Source: Symsagittifera roscoffensis
Taxonomy: Eukaryota; Xenacoelomorpha; Acoela; Convolutidae
Length of the DNA stretch: 64,000 bases
Assembly (NCBI RefSeq): GCF_963678635.1
Contig: NC_087070.1
Location: forward strand, 40,863,831-40,927,830
Direction: 5' to 3'
Position 1 is the stretch's first letter, and the number at the start of each line of letters is the position of its first letter. Below, piece after piece: positions 51,299 to 63,660 of the stretch. Position numbers and translations under genes: made by a program. A model generated the notes under the pieces. That model worked only from the letters and a program-made list of their open reading frames with translations. It had not been told where the DNA came from and searched no databases.

Positions 51299-52260
51299 TG
51301 TCGGTTGAGACTGTCAAAATATACCATTTTCAGGCCGAGAAGGTTGTAATAAATTGAGCGCCTTGACTCGGGTGTTTATGCATTAAAATTGAATCATTTT
51401 TCATCAACGATAATTTTTTAATTCCAGCTTTAAAATTGAGCAGGATATTTGTTCTTCACTGCTCATTTTGCGTTCCTGAAAGACCTAGACTGATATTTTA
51501 ATACTTAATTGCTGTCTGGCTTTTTTATTTTTCAAATGTTAGTAGTCGCGATACTGAACACTTCAATCAGGGTCTCAATATTTTTATAGCTGCAATTTTG
51601 TGTCGCAATTTCTAGACAGACATAAAATTCCCTAGGGTTAAATTTAAGCTAGAAATGAATACATGTGGAGAAATGTGGGAGTAGGAATTGGAAAAGCAGG
51701 AATGCCAGAATATGCCGCAGTGTCTCGGAGTAGTGTTCCAAGAATCGACAGAGCAATTAACAGAATAAGTTACCAAGTATACAAAAACCTGGCTTGAAAT
51801 CTAAACCTTACGTCGTCGCTAATTCTTGGCAAAACTATATGTTTCAGAGGACAGTCATGTATAAATCAGTATCATAATAACTAGCTCGCGGTAATTTATG
51901 TTTTTTAAACGAATTACAGCGTTTTTTTTCTACGGGAGAACACCACGGGAAATCGCAGCTGTGCTTGGAAAATTAATTACTGCCAAAAAATAAACAACCG
52001 TTTATTTGTCTCATTAGCCCTATTTTCACGAACCTTTTAAGCGTTATCATGAACAAAACTTTTTTGAAAAAAATTGTAAGCTTTTCCTAAGTATTTGAAA
52101 TTCTATACCTGCATGAATTTCTGCTTACTTTTATGCTTTTTTTTGGTCCAGCCATGGCATGATTGTGCGAAATTGTAAATGGGAAGATACGCAAGTGCTA
52201 GTTAGCAAACAGCAAGTATTATTATAGTAACTTAAAGCCCAAGTGAATCAGAGCTTCTGC
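51299..52260. other. Non-coding spacer
   Basis: AT-rich, unique. I see no exon, RNA gene or repeat in it. Confidence 0.5.
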
Positions 52261-52266
52261 GGTTCC

Positions 52267-52359
52267 ATTGGCCAATCAGAATCGGAGAGTTTTCCCGCTA
52301 CTGCTCTCTTCTCGCGGTTGCCTCTGTTTTTATACCCACTTGGGCCATTTTTATATAGT
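52267..52359 (+). promoter_or_regulatory. Promoter-like segment (CCAAT and TATA)
   Basis: ATTGGCCAATCAG at 52267-52279 is an overlapping inverted and direct CCAAT box. TTTTTATATAG at 52349-52359 lies ~75 bp on. The ~250 bp after it is pyrimidine-rich and ends in CAGCGGGTAAGAAG, a possible first-exon donor near 52623. It points toward the short ORF at 53117. Confidence 0.4.
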
Positions 52360-53116
52360 TCAAATTTTGTCCATTCGCTGCTTTTCTTTTTCCTCAGTCG
52401 AGTCGCCGCTGCTGTTTGTACTGTGACTTTTCCTACCATACCAACACTACTACCACTACACCGCCACCTAACCCATAACACTTTACCGACAATATTTTTC
52501 TACTTTTTACTTCCTAATATTATTCAAAAATTCGATAGTTTACCGTGAATTGTTCAGTTTTGCCTCCGTGTATTCGTTTATTAATTTCCTGACATTCTTC
52601 TCTTTTTTTCTGGTTCCCAGCGGGTAAGAAGCGCAGCGCTGAGTTGAAAAGTTGTCACAACTGTTATAATTCCATTATCTGAATTAAGCGTTTTTAGCGG
52701 CGCAGACATCATCACATTCTATTTATATTACTTAGGCAGACTTTGATTGATAACAAACCTTTACCTCTGCTTCATCAAAAACTCAAAAAAACTGAACTAC
52801 TTCAACTATTTTTAGTTAATATTACTTCTGGTTAATAAAAGTTGTGTCAAATTATTGAAATTTGACTTGAAAATCTCTGGCTTTGTCTATTCGTTTTACG
52901 TCAGCGGAATTTTCAGAGGTATAAAGTTTGAGATCTTTTGACTTTTTCGGCTCAATTTAAATTTATAATATTGCCACACTATTAACTTTTTTAGATTCTT
53001 AATTTCTGAAAACTCATTCGAATTAATTTTTTTCGAGACTTTTTTTAAACATATTTGAAGAATTGTAATTTTGGGCCGAAAAGGTAAAAAGACCGAAAAA
53101 AAACAGAAACGTGAAA

Positions 53117-53236
53117 ATGGGCTGCAGCGGATCAAAGAGTTCTACTGAGGGGGTGACTGATCCCGTCAAAACAGAGGAGGGAAAAACGAATGAAACGCCC
53201 GAGGCAGATGTAGCTCAAAACGGATCCGCCGGTTAG
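53117..53236 (+). CDS. Short ORF or first coding exon with MGC acylation start
   Basis: ATG (context GAAAATGG) codes 39 residues beginning MGCSGSKSS, followed by a Glu/Lys/Thr-rich polar stretch (PVKTEEGKTNETPEADV) to TAG. Met-Gly-Cys with Ser at 6 and Lys at 7 fits N-myristoylation of Gly2 plus palmitoylation of Cys3, a plasma-membrane anchor used by many small signalling proteins. GCCG|GTTAGC at 53231 could be a splice donor, so this may be the first coding exon of a longer gene rather than a complete peptide. I find no convincing next exon. G+C is higher than in the surroundings. Identity unknown. Confidence 0.45.
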   Translation: MGCSGSKSSTEGVTDPVKTEEGKTNETPEADVAQNGSAG

Positions 53237-56200
53237 CCAAGCTTTAAAATTAAATGTGAATATACCCGGGTTGAGGTTTCGACTTTTTGTTCCGACCAAC
53301 GTGGTCGAGCCAGATGTCATAGTTTAACCATAAGTTCATGGCCGACCAGAACCTGTTGTCGAACTGCGTCGAAACATAGAAACTAACTGGGTCAAGTTTT
53401 AAAGCCGAACTATGAGTCGAACGAAATCTCAAAATGCGACCAAAAATCCATAGTCGCGCGGACCATAGTCGAACTGAACTTCCAATTATAAAGTCGAACA
53501 GAAATGATTTTTTTTGGTACAGCGACCTTTCACCTTTCAATTGAGAAGTAGGAAATGCTAGGGGGTCATATACCTTTATTGGGCCGCTATGGCTGCGGAA
53601 AAGGTCGCACGAGTCGAGAAAGGAATACCAATTTTGGGTCACAATTGTCGCAACGACATAAATGGCGTGCCCCGACCTGGATTACCAATCCTATTAACTT
53701 AATCAAAAGTCTGAATGCATTTCTTGAAGAGAGCCTCAAGAACTGTTCTGCTTAAACAGTTTTTTTTTCTTCGATTAAAAGTCCTAGTAGTTTTTCGTAG
53801 GGCTATTCTCTTGACAGAACAACTGAATGACAAAAAAAATCAGCCAATCAAAGTTTTTGTTCACGTTCAAAGCTGTGATTGAAATTTCACGCCTTACGCG
53901 GAGAAAAAAATAAATGGAGCCCTTACGCGGAGAATGTGTCATTCCCTTACAATTCGTTCAGCTAAATAACAACAAGACTGATCGTATCAGGGCTGTTCTG
54001 AGTGCTTGTCAACGTATCTGACTTTTCATTCATGAGTAAAATTTCAATTTTGAGCATTTTGTTTTTTTTTAAGATCAGTCATCCAAAAGCAAAATTTGGA
54101 TGAATGAACATGCCTAAATTTAATTTGGATGTTTTTTTTTGCTGGATTAACTTAGTGCCTGCACTATTTATTGAACAATAAACAGAATTACTTATCCAGA
54201 ATTACTATCATTATTAGCACCCAACTTTATGAAAAATGTTAGCAGGTGAAATAGTCTTTTTCATTTTAAGTTCAAAGCATCAATATCTATCAGACAGTAT
54301 AAAATTCTGTCACAAATGTCCAAATACAAATTCGAAAGTTAGTGTGGAAAAAAACTACACGGGCACAATGAATCAATTCGTATCAATGTAAAGCGTCAAA
54401 TCTTTTTACTACCACTGCACGTCGATAGAGTAGTTCTTGATTTGAAAAACAAAATCCAAAAAAAGCACATGGATGAAATATTTTTCAAAAAAAAATCGGA
54501 AGAGAAATCTTCTTTCTGAAAAATTCCGTCTTTTTCAAATGAAGAAACACTCTATCGGCGTTCAATGGATCTGGAAAAGCTAGCTATTTGGCCTAATTGT
54601 TCTGTTACTAAGTGCAAAGTATATCATTTCTGATAGCGTGTACATAGAAGATTTTCAAAAAAAAATTGGTGAAAAATATTCTATCAGACGTGATTCGTTT
54701 TGCACTCAGTTTCAGATCAACTAGGCCAAATAGCCTGCAACAATTCAATTTGACGTAAGATATAAGGAAAATTAAATGACCGTTTACAAGTTTTGGGCTA
54801 AAAAAATTATAGACCGTTAGGTATCTCAAATTGGTCAATTTGGAAAGCTTCAAAGCCTCTCAACCCTTTCATTAGTAAATGATCGCATCTAAAGACTTTT
54901 TGTAAAGAAAATGTAGCCCAGTGCTTTGATAATAACAAAATAGTATGAACATTTTTTTAAAGCGGTCTAGTTAAAGTCGAAAAATGTCTGAACACTTTCT
55001 TTCCAAGTCAAAAAATTACGTCACTCTCTTTAAAAGTTAGAGCAACTATTCAGTTTTTGCATTTCATGGTGGATGCATCAAATACTTTACCTGCTTAGCT
55101 GCTTTTTTGATTTGCTTCTTTCCAATTCTGAGTAAAACCTAACATAACTAAAAAAAATTGAAAGATTACATTTTTTTTTGTTGAATACTTTTAGAAAAGG
55201 CAACTTTCTTTTTGTTCTTATAAAATGAAAAACAGGAGAAATTACTTCTATATTGGATATAAATGCAAATCTAAAAAATGACCAGTTTTTGTTTTTTTTA
55301 CACCAAAATAGTTTAAAACAGTTTTCGGTTACGGCTATTATTTTTTGTCAGATTGATAATTTCCATGAAATTACGTTTATTTGTCATTAAAAAAAAATTA
55401 TCAAAAGTTCTTGAGACAAGCGGTGAAAAAACTATCCAAGCAACCATCAGACCCCATAATGGTGTGAAGTTCTCAAACCGAAAAAGTTTTGTGTACGCGC
55501 TTAGGAACTTGATAAACGCAGAATCAGTGCAAGATCATAGCGCAAATTAAGGTGGAAAGTTTACGAAAAAACTCCAATTCACGAAATACCAGTTAAAACT
55601 ATTCTGAAGTTAACAAGAGAAGATAACTAGTTTGTGGAAGCGATTCTAATTTATTTGGCTTGGTTTGCAGACAGACGACAAAAAGAAAAGTCAACCAAGT
55701 CTTATACGAAAAATTTCCATGGTTGTACAGCAAGTTTCAAGACATTCAAGATAGATGGATTACCATTACGAAAAAAACAGCTTGAATTCTTGAAAAAACT
55801 GTATTCTTTAAAACAGCTTGAAAAATTTTTAAAATAGTTAGTTTAAAAAACTCGACAAAAAAGCTAACACGTGGATATCAAGATTTGGGTTTTATTTACT
55901 GATTCCGCCCAAATTTCCTAAATTTGCGATTTTGTTGTTTTCAAGGTATAAATTCTGAAAACAACATACTGATAGCACTGGTTGATTTATTTAATAAAAA
56001 TGCTATCACTTTATTCTTTAACCGACTTCTAACGGAGCCCAATTCTGACCAAAAATGAAGGTGGTAATTTTCCCCTGGAGTTGTTTTCTTTGTTTTTTTT
56101 CTAATTTGGGTAAGACACGGGAGCGTATTTGAAATAACTTTGTTTAGTTTAGCAAACATTCCTAATTTCAAAACCGATTTGGCTGATTTATAATTCGACT

Positions 56201-57320
56201 TAAAATTGTTTACAAAACATTTTGAGATGATAATGAAATTTGATTGGCTAATTCTAGCCAATCAGTTTGAAGCAAAATAGTTTCAGTTCGAGATGATGAA
56301 ATTTTTGTATTTGGGTGGAATACTTAAAAGTACCCCGGGGGTTTTTCAGACATTAATGTAACTGTTTTAATTTCTGTTATATCGTTATATGCACTCTATC
56401 ATATATGCAGGCCAAAATCAACCTGTTCATAAACAAAGGGGTTTTAGAATAGCTTTTCATTGCGTGTACTAGACAGCTCAAAAATTGATTTTGGATGTTT
56501 TATTCGGAGTTTTTCTCATGAAGAAAGCTATACTCATGAAGTGTGTCTGAACGTTTGTACAACTCAAAAAAAATATATATATTTTTCAACTTCAATTTTT
56601 TTAACTTCAACTACAAAACCAAAAACAAGCAAAATAGTTCCAGTTCAAGATGATGAAATTTCGAAACTCAAAAATTAGCTAAAAACTTTATTTCACGAAA
56701 CAACAAAACGAAGCAAACGGTTGTTGACATCTGCTGGAAAACAAGTTGAGTCAAGACATCTTGTTTCGTTTAAATTTCACGCTTATAATCAATTTCACAG
56801 TCCTTCTGATAATAGCAAAAAAGAAAAATTGCGGCGTTTGGGGAAATGTTCCTTCAAAATTGGGTAAAGCTTACAAGCAGTCAACACTGAAAAATCGATA
56901 AATTAAATCAAATTAAATTTTTTCATGGTTGAACACAAATTTCAAGTATCTTAAGACAGATGCGTCGTATTGGTGGAAAAGAGTAGAGGAAAAAATATTT
57001 GAAAACTTTGACATTTATCAAGACAAAAACTTTTTTGGGTTATGAGATTTTTGGGTCTTTTGTGTTATACGGCCCAAAATTGATTTTTTTGTTATTTTGA
57101 AAATGGCATCAGAAATCTCGAATCTGATTCGTTGAAATTATTAACAACTTTTAACAGCAAAAGCAAGTCAATTTCTTAATCACGCAGAAGCTCAAAGACG
57201 AATTTGGCCAACTTTGGCCGTATAACAGGAAAAAACCCAGAGTTTTTTTCCGAAATTCTTCTCTGTGCTACAAAAAAATCAATTTTAATGAAAGTTTTCA
57301 ACTTCAAATTATCTCCTATA
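53237..57320. other. Non-coding region
   Basis: 53260-53500 carries many GTCGAAC / CGACCA words spaced 20-40 bp apart, like a decayed minisatellite. 53589-53700 has a short plus frame (MAAEKVARVEKGIPILGHN) without splice support. A dispersed word AACAAGACTG-TCGTATCAGGG occurs at 53971. The rest is AT-rich with no support for genes. Confidence 0.4.
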
Positions 57321-57327
57321 AACGCCA

Positions 57328-59730
57328 TGATATTCACTCTGTTCAGTTCAAAAAACGAAATCAAGCAGTTAACAAACAAAGCTTTCTAAAAATATTTTTT
57401 TTATAAAATCTAAGATTGCAAGGAGCAACTTATAGATAACTTTTGGTTATAACAGTTACTGCCCCGGCTCTGGACAGCTCACAACACATATCAACCCGAT
57501 GCACAATCTGCTGCTTTTTTATTTGACCAATATGTTTTTATTGCTCTGAAATTATTTATTTTAAGAGTTAATTTTGCAATTTTTTTACAAAATTTTGAGT
57601 ACTCACTCCGGATTGGTTGACATAAGTCGTCCCTTCGTTTCATACAACGTGAAGAATTCTCTTTTTAGGGGATGATCCTTGATGCGAGTAAGATCAAGTG
57701 ACCGAAACTTATCTTAGCTGATCTGAATTCAGTTTTCGAAAATCTGAACTAAATGAGCTAGCAAATTTGAACTGTTTAAAATACGTTGATTGGTTGAACA
57801 TTTTCAGAAAGAAAAAACGCCAGTTTATGGCTTGAATAAGTTTTTCGCTTTCTTTCACCTATGTCCACAAATTCAACGATAGTTTGCTTACGGCGCTCTA
57901 TTTAGAGAGCAAATAGGTTTTTACAAATAATGCTTCCGGGAAAGCTCGGTAATTCAATCGGAACTAAATTTTAAGCTTCAGGACAAATTTTTCAGCCCAC
58001 TGCCTTGCGCGTATTAGGCTATTACGCCCCCTGATATTCACTCTGTTCAGTTCAAAAAACGAAATCAAGAAGTTAACAAACAAAGCTTTCTAAAAACGTT
58101 TTTAAATAAAATCTAAGATTGCAAGGAGCAACTTATAAATAAATTTCTGTTTTTTTACCTGAGGTTATTTCATAATGTAGGAAATGAATGATGAAAAGCG
58201 GAAAAATTTTTTTGCTCAAAATTTATATCAAAATTGTTGGAATGAAATAAAATAACCTTTCCAAAGGCCTGGTTCTGGGCCTGTGAGGCCAAAATTTTGG
58301 TGAACAGATCTTGCCGTGGTTCTGGACAGCTCACAACATATATCAACCCGATGCACAATCTGCTGCTTTTTTATTTGACCAATATGTTTTTATTGCTCTG
58401 AAATTATTTATTTTAATAGTTATTTTCGCAATTTTTTTAACAAAATTTTGAGTACTCACTCCTGATTGGTTGACAAAAGTCGTCCCTTCGTTTCATACAA
58501 CGTGAAGAATTCTCTTTTTTAGGGGATGATCCTTGATGCGAGAAAGATCAAGTGACCGAAACTTGTCTTAGCTGATCTGAATTCAGTTTTCGAAAATCTG
58601 AACTAAATGAGCAAGAAAAGTTGAACTGTTTAAAATACGTTGATTGGTTGAACATTTTCAAGAAGAAAAAGCGCCATTGCTTTTTTCGGCCCTAAAATTT
58701 TAAAATTTTGAATCCTACTGATGAGAGCAAAACAAACTTCCAAAGTTTCTTTTAATGAATCTGAATACATGCAAAATAGAACGTGGATAACTTAAGTTTT
58801 CATTGTGGAGCAAGCGTAAGTGCTTAAAAAATTTGTCTCGTTTTATGTCATTGTGATTCAAACGAAGAAGAGATAATACTTCTGCATCTTCTAAAAGTTC
58901 GCAAAAATTTTAAGAAAATTAGTTGAAAACCAGGAAAACGAATCAAACTTGGATCTTGTTTACTATTTCCTCCCCCCTGTGGTACTTTGTAACGAATCCC
59001 CCCCTCCTATAAAGAAAGAATTGATCAGTTAAGCATATACGAATTTGGTATCTTGTCACGAATCCCCCTTATTGCAATATTGTTAACAATATTGTTAACA
59101 AGATGCCCAAACTTTTTTCTTTTCGAAAAAATGTATTTTTTTGCAATTAAAATGACCACGTCGGAACACTCGGTTAAAACTAACTTGCTGAGTGCTTAAT
59201 TATCTAACTTTGATGACATTGCCCATTGGAGGTTTCTTTGGTCTAAATATGGCAGCTTGTTTTTTGTTTTCTCCAGATTAATAAGTTGACAAATCTGTTT
59301 TCTTTGTTTCTCGTGGTAGTTATGTATCGTGTTTCTTATTAATTCTTGTAGAATGCACATAGCTTGATTCGTATCTATATAACAACCCTCAAAAGTGTTT
59401 TTAGAAAAAATCTCCACCCCTTAACAAAAAAAATTACATTAGCACTAGAGTTTTCTATTGAGATATCAAACTTCTTAGGTTGTTAAGCAGATCCCTTACT
59501 TTTTTTCGCTGTTTACCTGTTTATGGCTCGAATAAGTTTTTCACTTTCTTTCACCTATGTCCACAAATTCAACGATAGTTTGCTTACGGCGCTCTATTTA
59601 GAGAGCAAATAGGTTTTTACAAATAATGCTTCTGGGGAAGCTCAGTAACTCAATCGGATCTAAATTTTAAGCTTCAGGACAAATTTTTCAGCCCACTGCC
59701 TGCGCGCATCAGGCAATTACGCCCCCTGAC
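57328..59730 (+). repeat. Duplicated block with two later insertions
   Basis: Blocks A (57328-57430), B (57461-57815) and C (57822-58023) recur in the same order as A' (58031-58135), B' (58317-58672) and C' (59519-59730). About 150 bp separates A' from B' and about 845 bp separates B' from C', absent from the first copy. The 150-bp piece has inverted AGGTTATTTCAT-like ends. Non-coding. Confidence 0.8.
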
Positions 59731-60589
59731 CATATTGGTACAGAACCCCGCTATTCGGATCACTTCATAACTATCCCTTTTTATAATTATTACTATTATT
59801 ATGCTTAAAGAATGATATGCTTATTGTGATTATTGTGATGGTTATTTATTTTTGTATTTTTTCTCGGATGAGTAAAATCATCTATTATAAAATAGTAAAT
59901 AGAAAAAATGTCGATTTTTTTTTAATAACTAAAAAGAAACTATATCTTTTATCTAAAACGTTTTATACATTTTTCTCGGATGATGTTCAAAAATAGCCTG
60001 AAAAAGAATCGAGAGTCGTTTAACGAGCGGCACGAGAATTGGGTCAACCCACTTTAAGCAGAAAACAACACTGTTGTCACTCGATTTTTTTTGTTGTAGG
60101 ATTTCATATTTGAAACTCTAAACTTTTACGTTCCATCACGCCTGAAACACGCAGAAGCATTGAAAAATTCCCACCAGACTTCTCAATATAAAATAGACTG
60201 AAACCGTTCAATTAAAAAAATTGAAAACTGAAAATATTCTAATCAAGGTGGTAAATTTGTAAAATACAGCAGCACAACTTTATTTATAATAAAAGCTGCC
60301 TAGACCAAAACAAGACTGCGCGTATCAGGGAGAAGTCCTGTAGGTTCCGACTGCTTTTTAAGGTCTATGGAGCAGTAATAACATCAAACAAGACTGCTCG
60401 TATATCAGGGCAAAGCCCTGAATATTCCGACTGTCTCTTAATTCATATCGAATAGTATTTGGGAAAAGAAAATAATGACAACCTGTAAGTTTTGGACAAC
60501 AAAAAAGTGTGAAACGTTGAGGCCTCCAAAATTTATAGGACCGATTAGCTAGCCTTGACTCAATTTGGAACGATTTTTTTGCGCGCAAT

Positions 60590-60850
60590 AAATCGCCACG
60601 CACAAATAATTACGCTCTCAGCATCATGAACAAATTCTTCGAACCACGAATAATTTAGTACAGAACATGGCCAACTTCGCAATTTTCAAACCCCCAGAAC
60701 ATTACAACAAATAATCGGAGGTAAAATATATATTTTTTAAATTGAACTCAGGAAGTCGATATCTTCAATAGGATATAAAAAGGTTTTGTTGAAAACGATT
60801 TTTGACTGGATAAAAAAACCACAGCGAGCATGAATATTCTGTTTTCTTGG
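60590..60850 (-). repeat. Dispersed repeat copy
   Basis: Inverted relative of 13850-14115: AATAATCGGAGGTAAAATAT here against the inverse TTTTATCTCCGATTATT there. Confidence 0.45.
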
Positions 60851-61019
60851 AAAGTTGGAAAAAAATATCATGTATTAAAAATAATTTTTTTTTAATTTTG
60901 AGATTTTTTTGTAAAAATCATCCCACACACGCCATATCAATTACAAAGGATAAATTTCGATCTTAGTAACAAATCAATTATGGCAAATAGGATTACTTCA
61001 ACCAATTTGGAACATTTCT

Positions 61020-61320
61020 TAAGATTTATTCTCCGCTTACGCGTTAATAGCGCGAAATATATGGCGCGTTAATTAGCCCAAATTGGCAAAAATGGCAACC
61101 TTTAAACCTCCATAACTTTCCAAAAAATGATCACAGGTAAAGTTTAAGGAATTTTCTGAAGGTGAATTTTTCAAATTTAAACTCAGGACCACAATAGCTT
61201 TTAAATGACATAAAAAGTTCCGTCAAAAATGGCTAGTTAAAAAGTCGAAATTTGTATGAAGAAAAAAAAGCCACCCGACCTCAAATATTCTGTTACTTTC
61301 GTTACGAAAGTCGGATCAAT
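61020..61320 (-). repeat. Dispersed repeat copy
   Basis: Inverted relative of 23216-23495, including CGCTTACGCGTTAATAGCGC and CGTTACGAAAGTC. Confidence 0.65.
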
Positions 61321-62820
61321 AAAAATCCATACTTCGGAAAGTATGCTGCTAAAAAGCGTACAATTTAAAAAAAATTGTATATGACATGAAAAAATGGAAA
61401 AAAGGACAAAAACCACAAATCCGAAAAAAGTTCAACATTTTTTCAATCAGTATATTTGGAAAAAGTGATAACGTAATTTTATCGATTTGTTAGAAAAGTT
61501 TTTACTCAAAAAAATAGTTCTCGATTAAAAGTACACTATTATGATTTTTATGATGATATTGTTGTCACAGTTATTATGATTATTTTTATGATCCGACCCT
61601 TCTTGGATCAGACCCTTCTATCCCCAATCCCTTCTATCCCCTTGTAATTTTAAACAAAAAATTCTGCTTGGGCGCCGTTTAATTTTAACGAACGTCGACA
61701 ATTGGAGTCTTATTTCAACCCCAAACACCATTGGTGTGCACATGCAACATTTCAAAGTGACTCTCAACACCATAAATATCATGTTCACTTGAGCTAGTGG
61801 ATCATTTAGATCAAACAAGAGACAATTGGTAATATGAATCCTTCGTTTTTCTGTTGAGGTGATCTACTTTGTAGTCTGATATTGAGTAACAACTGGTGTT
61901 GACTGAACTACAAATGACCTTTCACAAAAAAGTGGCATATGTAGACTACTTTATTTCAAAGAACCAAATCACAGGACCAGATAAAATTGTAGGTGCAAAA
62001 TAGATACAGGCTATCACGCTTTGTCTTTGATAGTGTATTAAACAGCCCTAGTGTTATTCCGTTCCTCGCAGATCCATTTCAGCTCCCTGATACGGGCAGA
62101 ATTACCCGGAAGAAATTTACGGCTGGCCAATCTCACTTAAAACACCACGATAATAATCAGGCCAGAAATTAGGAAAACACTCTGGTTTATTTATCTTAAC
62201 TGTTTCCAGATCCAGCAGGGGAAGTTTTGTTTATAAAAACTAGGTTTACAGCGACTAGCAAACCCAGGTTTTTGCAAAGCAGTTCTTAAATATTTACAGC
62301 AGAGGAATATATAATGTTCGACTTTAGTAAAAAGTTACTTCCGAGATTTTCAAGTTTCAAGGACAAAAGCCAAGCCACGATATTTTGCTTTATAAAGTTT
62401 TTTTAATCCTCGTTAAGTTTTTTTTTGCAAATGTCTTCAAACTTCTGTCAATAATAAGTCCATTTAATTACGCGGGCTTAGTTCCGCGACTTACCTTGTG
62501 ACCAAAAGGAGCCAGGGAAATGGACTGTCTGCGGCTGAAATTCTATGCGCCTGTCAGAAATTTGAGTCGCGCAAAGTCGCAACAGGGGTCGAGGAAAACG
62601 CATCCTAGCCAAAAATGGGTCGCGCAAAGTCCTAATAAGCTTTGCTCGAAAACGTAACTTGAACGCATTAGGTTAACGCATTATTAGAAAGCAATACAAA
62701 TAATAAAAAAAATTGCATATATCATTTTTAGCTGGAAATTTTAGTTACGATTTTAAAGAAAAATGCAGCAATATCAAATCGCGCAAATAATTTTGGTCAA
62801 GCAAGGCTACAACAAACTTT

Positions 62821-63660
62821 TAGCGGGTCGCGAAAAGTTGCGACATCTTTTAACGGGTCGCGAAAAGTTGCGACATCTTTTAACGGGTCGCGAAAAGTTG
62901 CGACATCTTTTAACGGGTCGCGAAAAGTTGCGACATCTTTTAACGGGTCGCGAAAAGTTGCGACATCTTTTAACGGGTCGCGAAAAGTTGCGACATCTTT
63001 TAACGGGTCGCGAAAAGTTGCGACATCTTTTAACGGGTCGCGAAAAGTTGCGACATCTTTTAACGGGTCGCGAAAAGTTGCGACATCTTTTAACGGGTCG
63101 CAAAAAGTTGCGACATCTTTTAACGGGTCGCGAAAAGTTGCGACATCTTTTAACGGGTCGCGAAAAGTTGCGACATCTTTTAACGGGTCGCGAAAAGTTG
63201 CGACATCTTTTAACGGGTCGCGAAAAGTTGCGACATCTTTTAACGGGTCGCGAAAAGTTGCGACATCTTTTAACGGGCCGCGAAAAGTTGCGACATCTTT
63301 TAACGGGTCGCGAAAAGTTGCGACATCTTTTAACGGGTCGCGAAAAGTTGCGACATCTTTTAACGGGTCGCGAAAAGTTGCGACATCTTTTAACGGGTCG
63401 CGAAAAGTTGCGACATCTCTTAACGGGTCGCGAAAAGTTGCGACATCTTTTAACGGGTCGCGAAAAGTTGCGACATCTTTTAACGGGTCGCGAAAAGTTG
63501 CGACATCTTTTAACGGGTCGCGAAAAGTTGCGACATCTTTTAACGGGTCGCGAAAAGTTGCGACATCTTTTAACGGGTCGCGAAAAGTTGCGACATCTTT
63601 TAACGGGTCGCGAAAAGTTGCGACATCTTTTAACGGGTCGCGAAAAGTTGCGACATCTTT
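62821..63660. repeat. 30-bp tandem array, 28 near-identical units
   Basis: 28 exact-length units of TAACGGGTCGCGAAAAGTTG followed by CGACATCTTT. I see only four changed bases: one at the first unit, and one each near 63102, 63278 and 63419. Each unit holds the inverted repeat GTCGC-N8-GCGAC. Because 30 is a multiple of three, frames stay open on both strands (repeat LTGREKLRHL on plus); this is not evidence of a gene. The flanks carry GGGTCGCGCAAA words related to the unit. Confidence 0.97.

Larger units (their letters stand above)
59731..62815. other. Non-coding region
   Basis: AT-rich. Contains two dispersed-repeat copies (60590-60850, 61020-61320) and two AACAAGACTG-words followed by ATCAGGG (60310, 60391). 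GGGTCGCGCAAAGTCGC-like words at 62566-62635 resemble the start of the following array. No gene is supported. Confidence 0.5.

Noticed and set aside
52243-52548. 101-codon frame over the promoter-like segment
   Set aside because: Overlaps CCAAT and TATA boxes and is pyrimidine-rich low-complexity sequence.
53555-53755. 66-codon plus frame, and the overlapping 37-codon frame from 53589, as the next exon of the MGCSGSK gene
   Set aside because: No acceptor of the right phase was found, and the sequence lies beside GTCGAAC-rich repeat debris.
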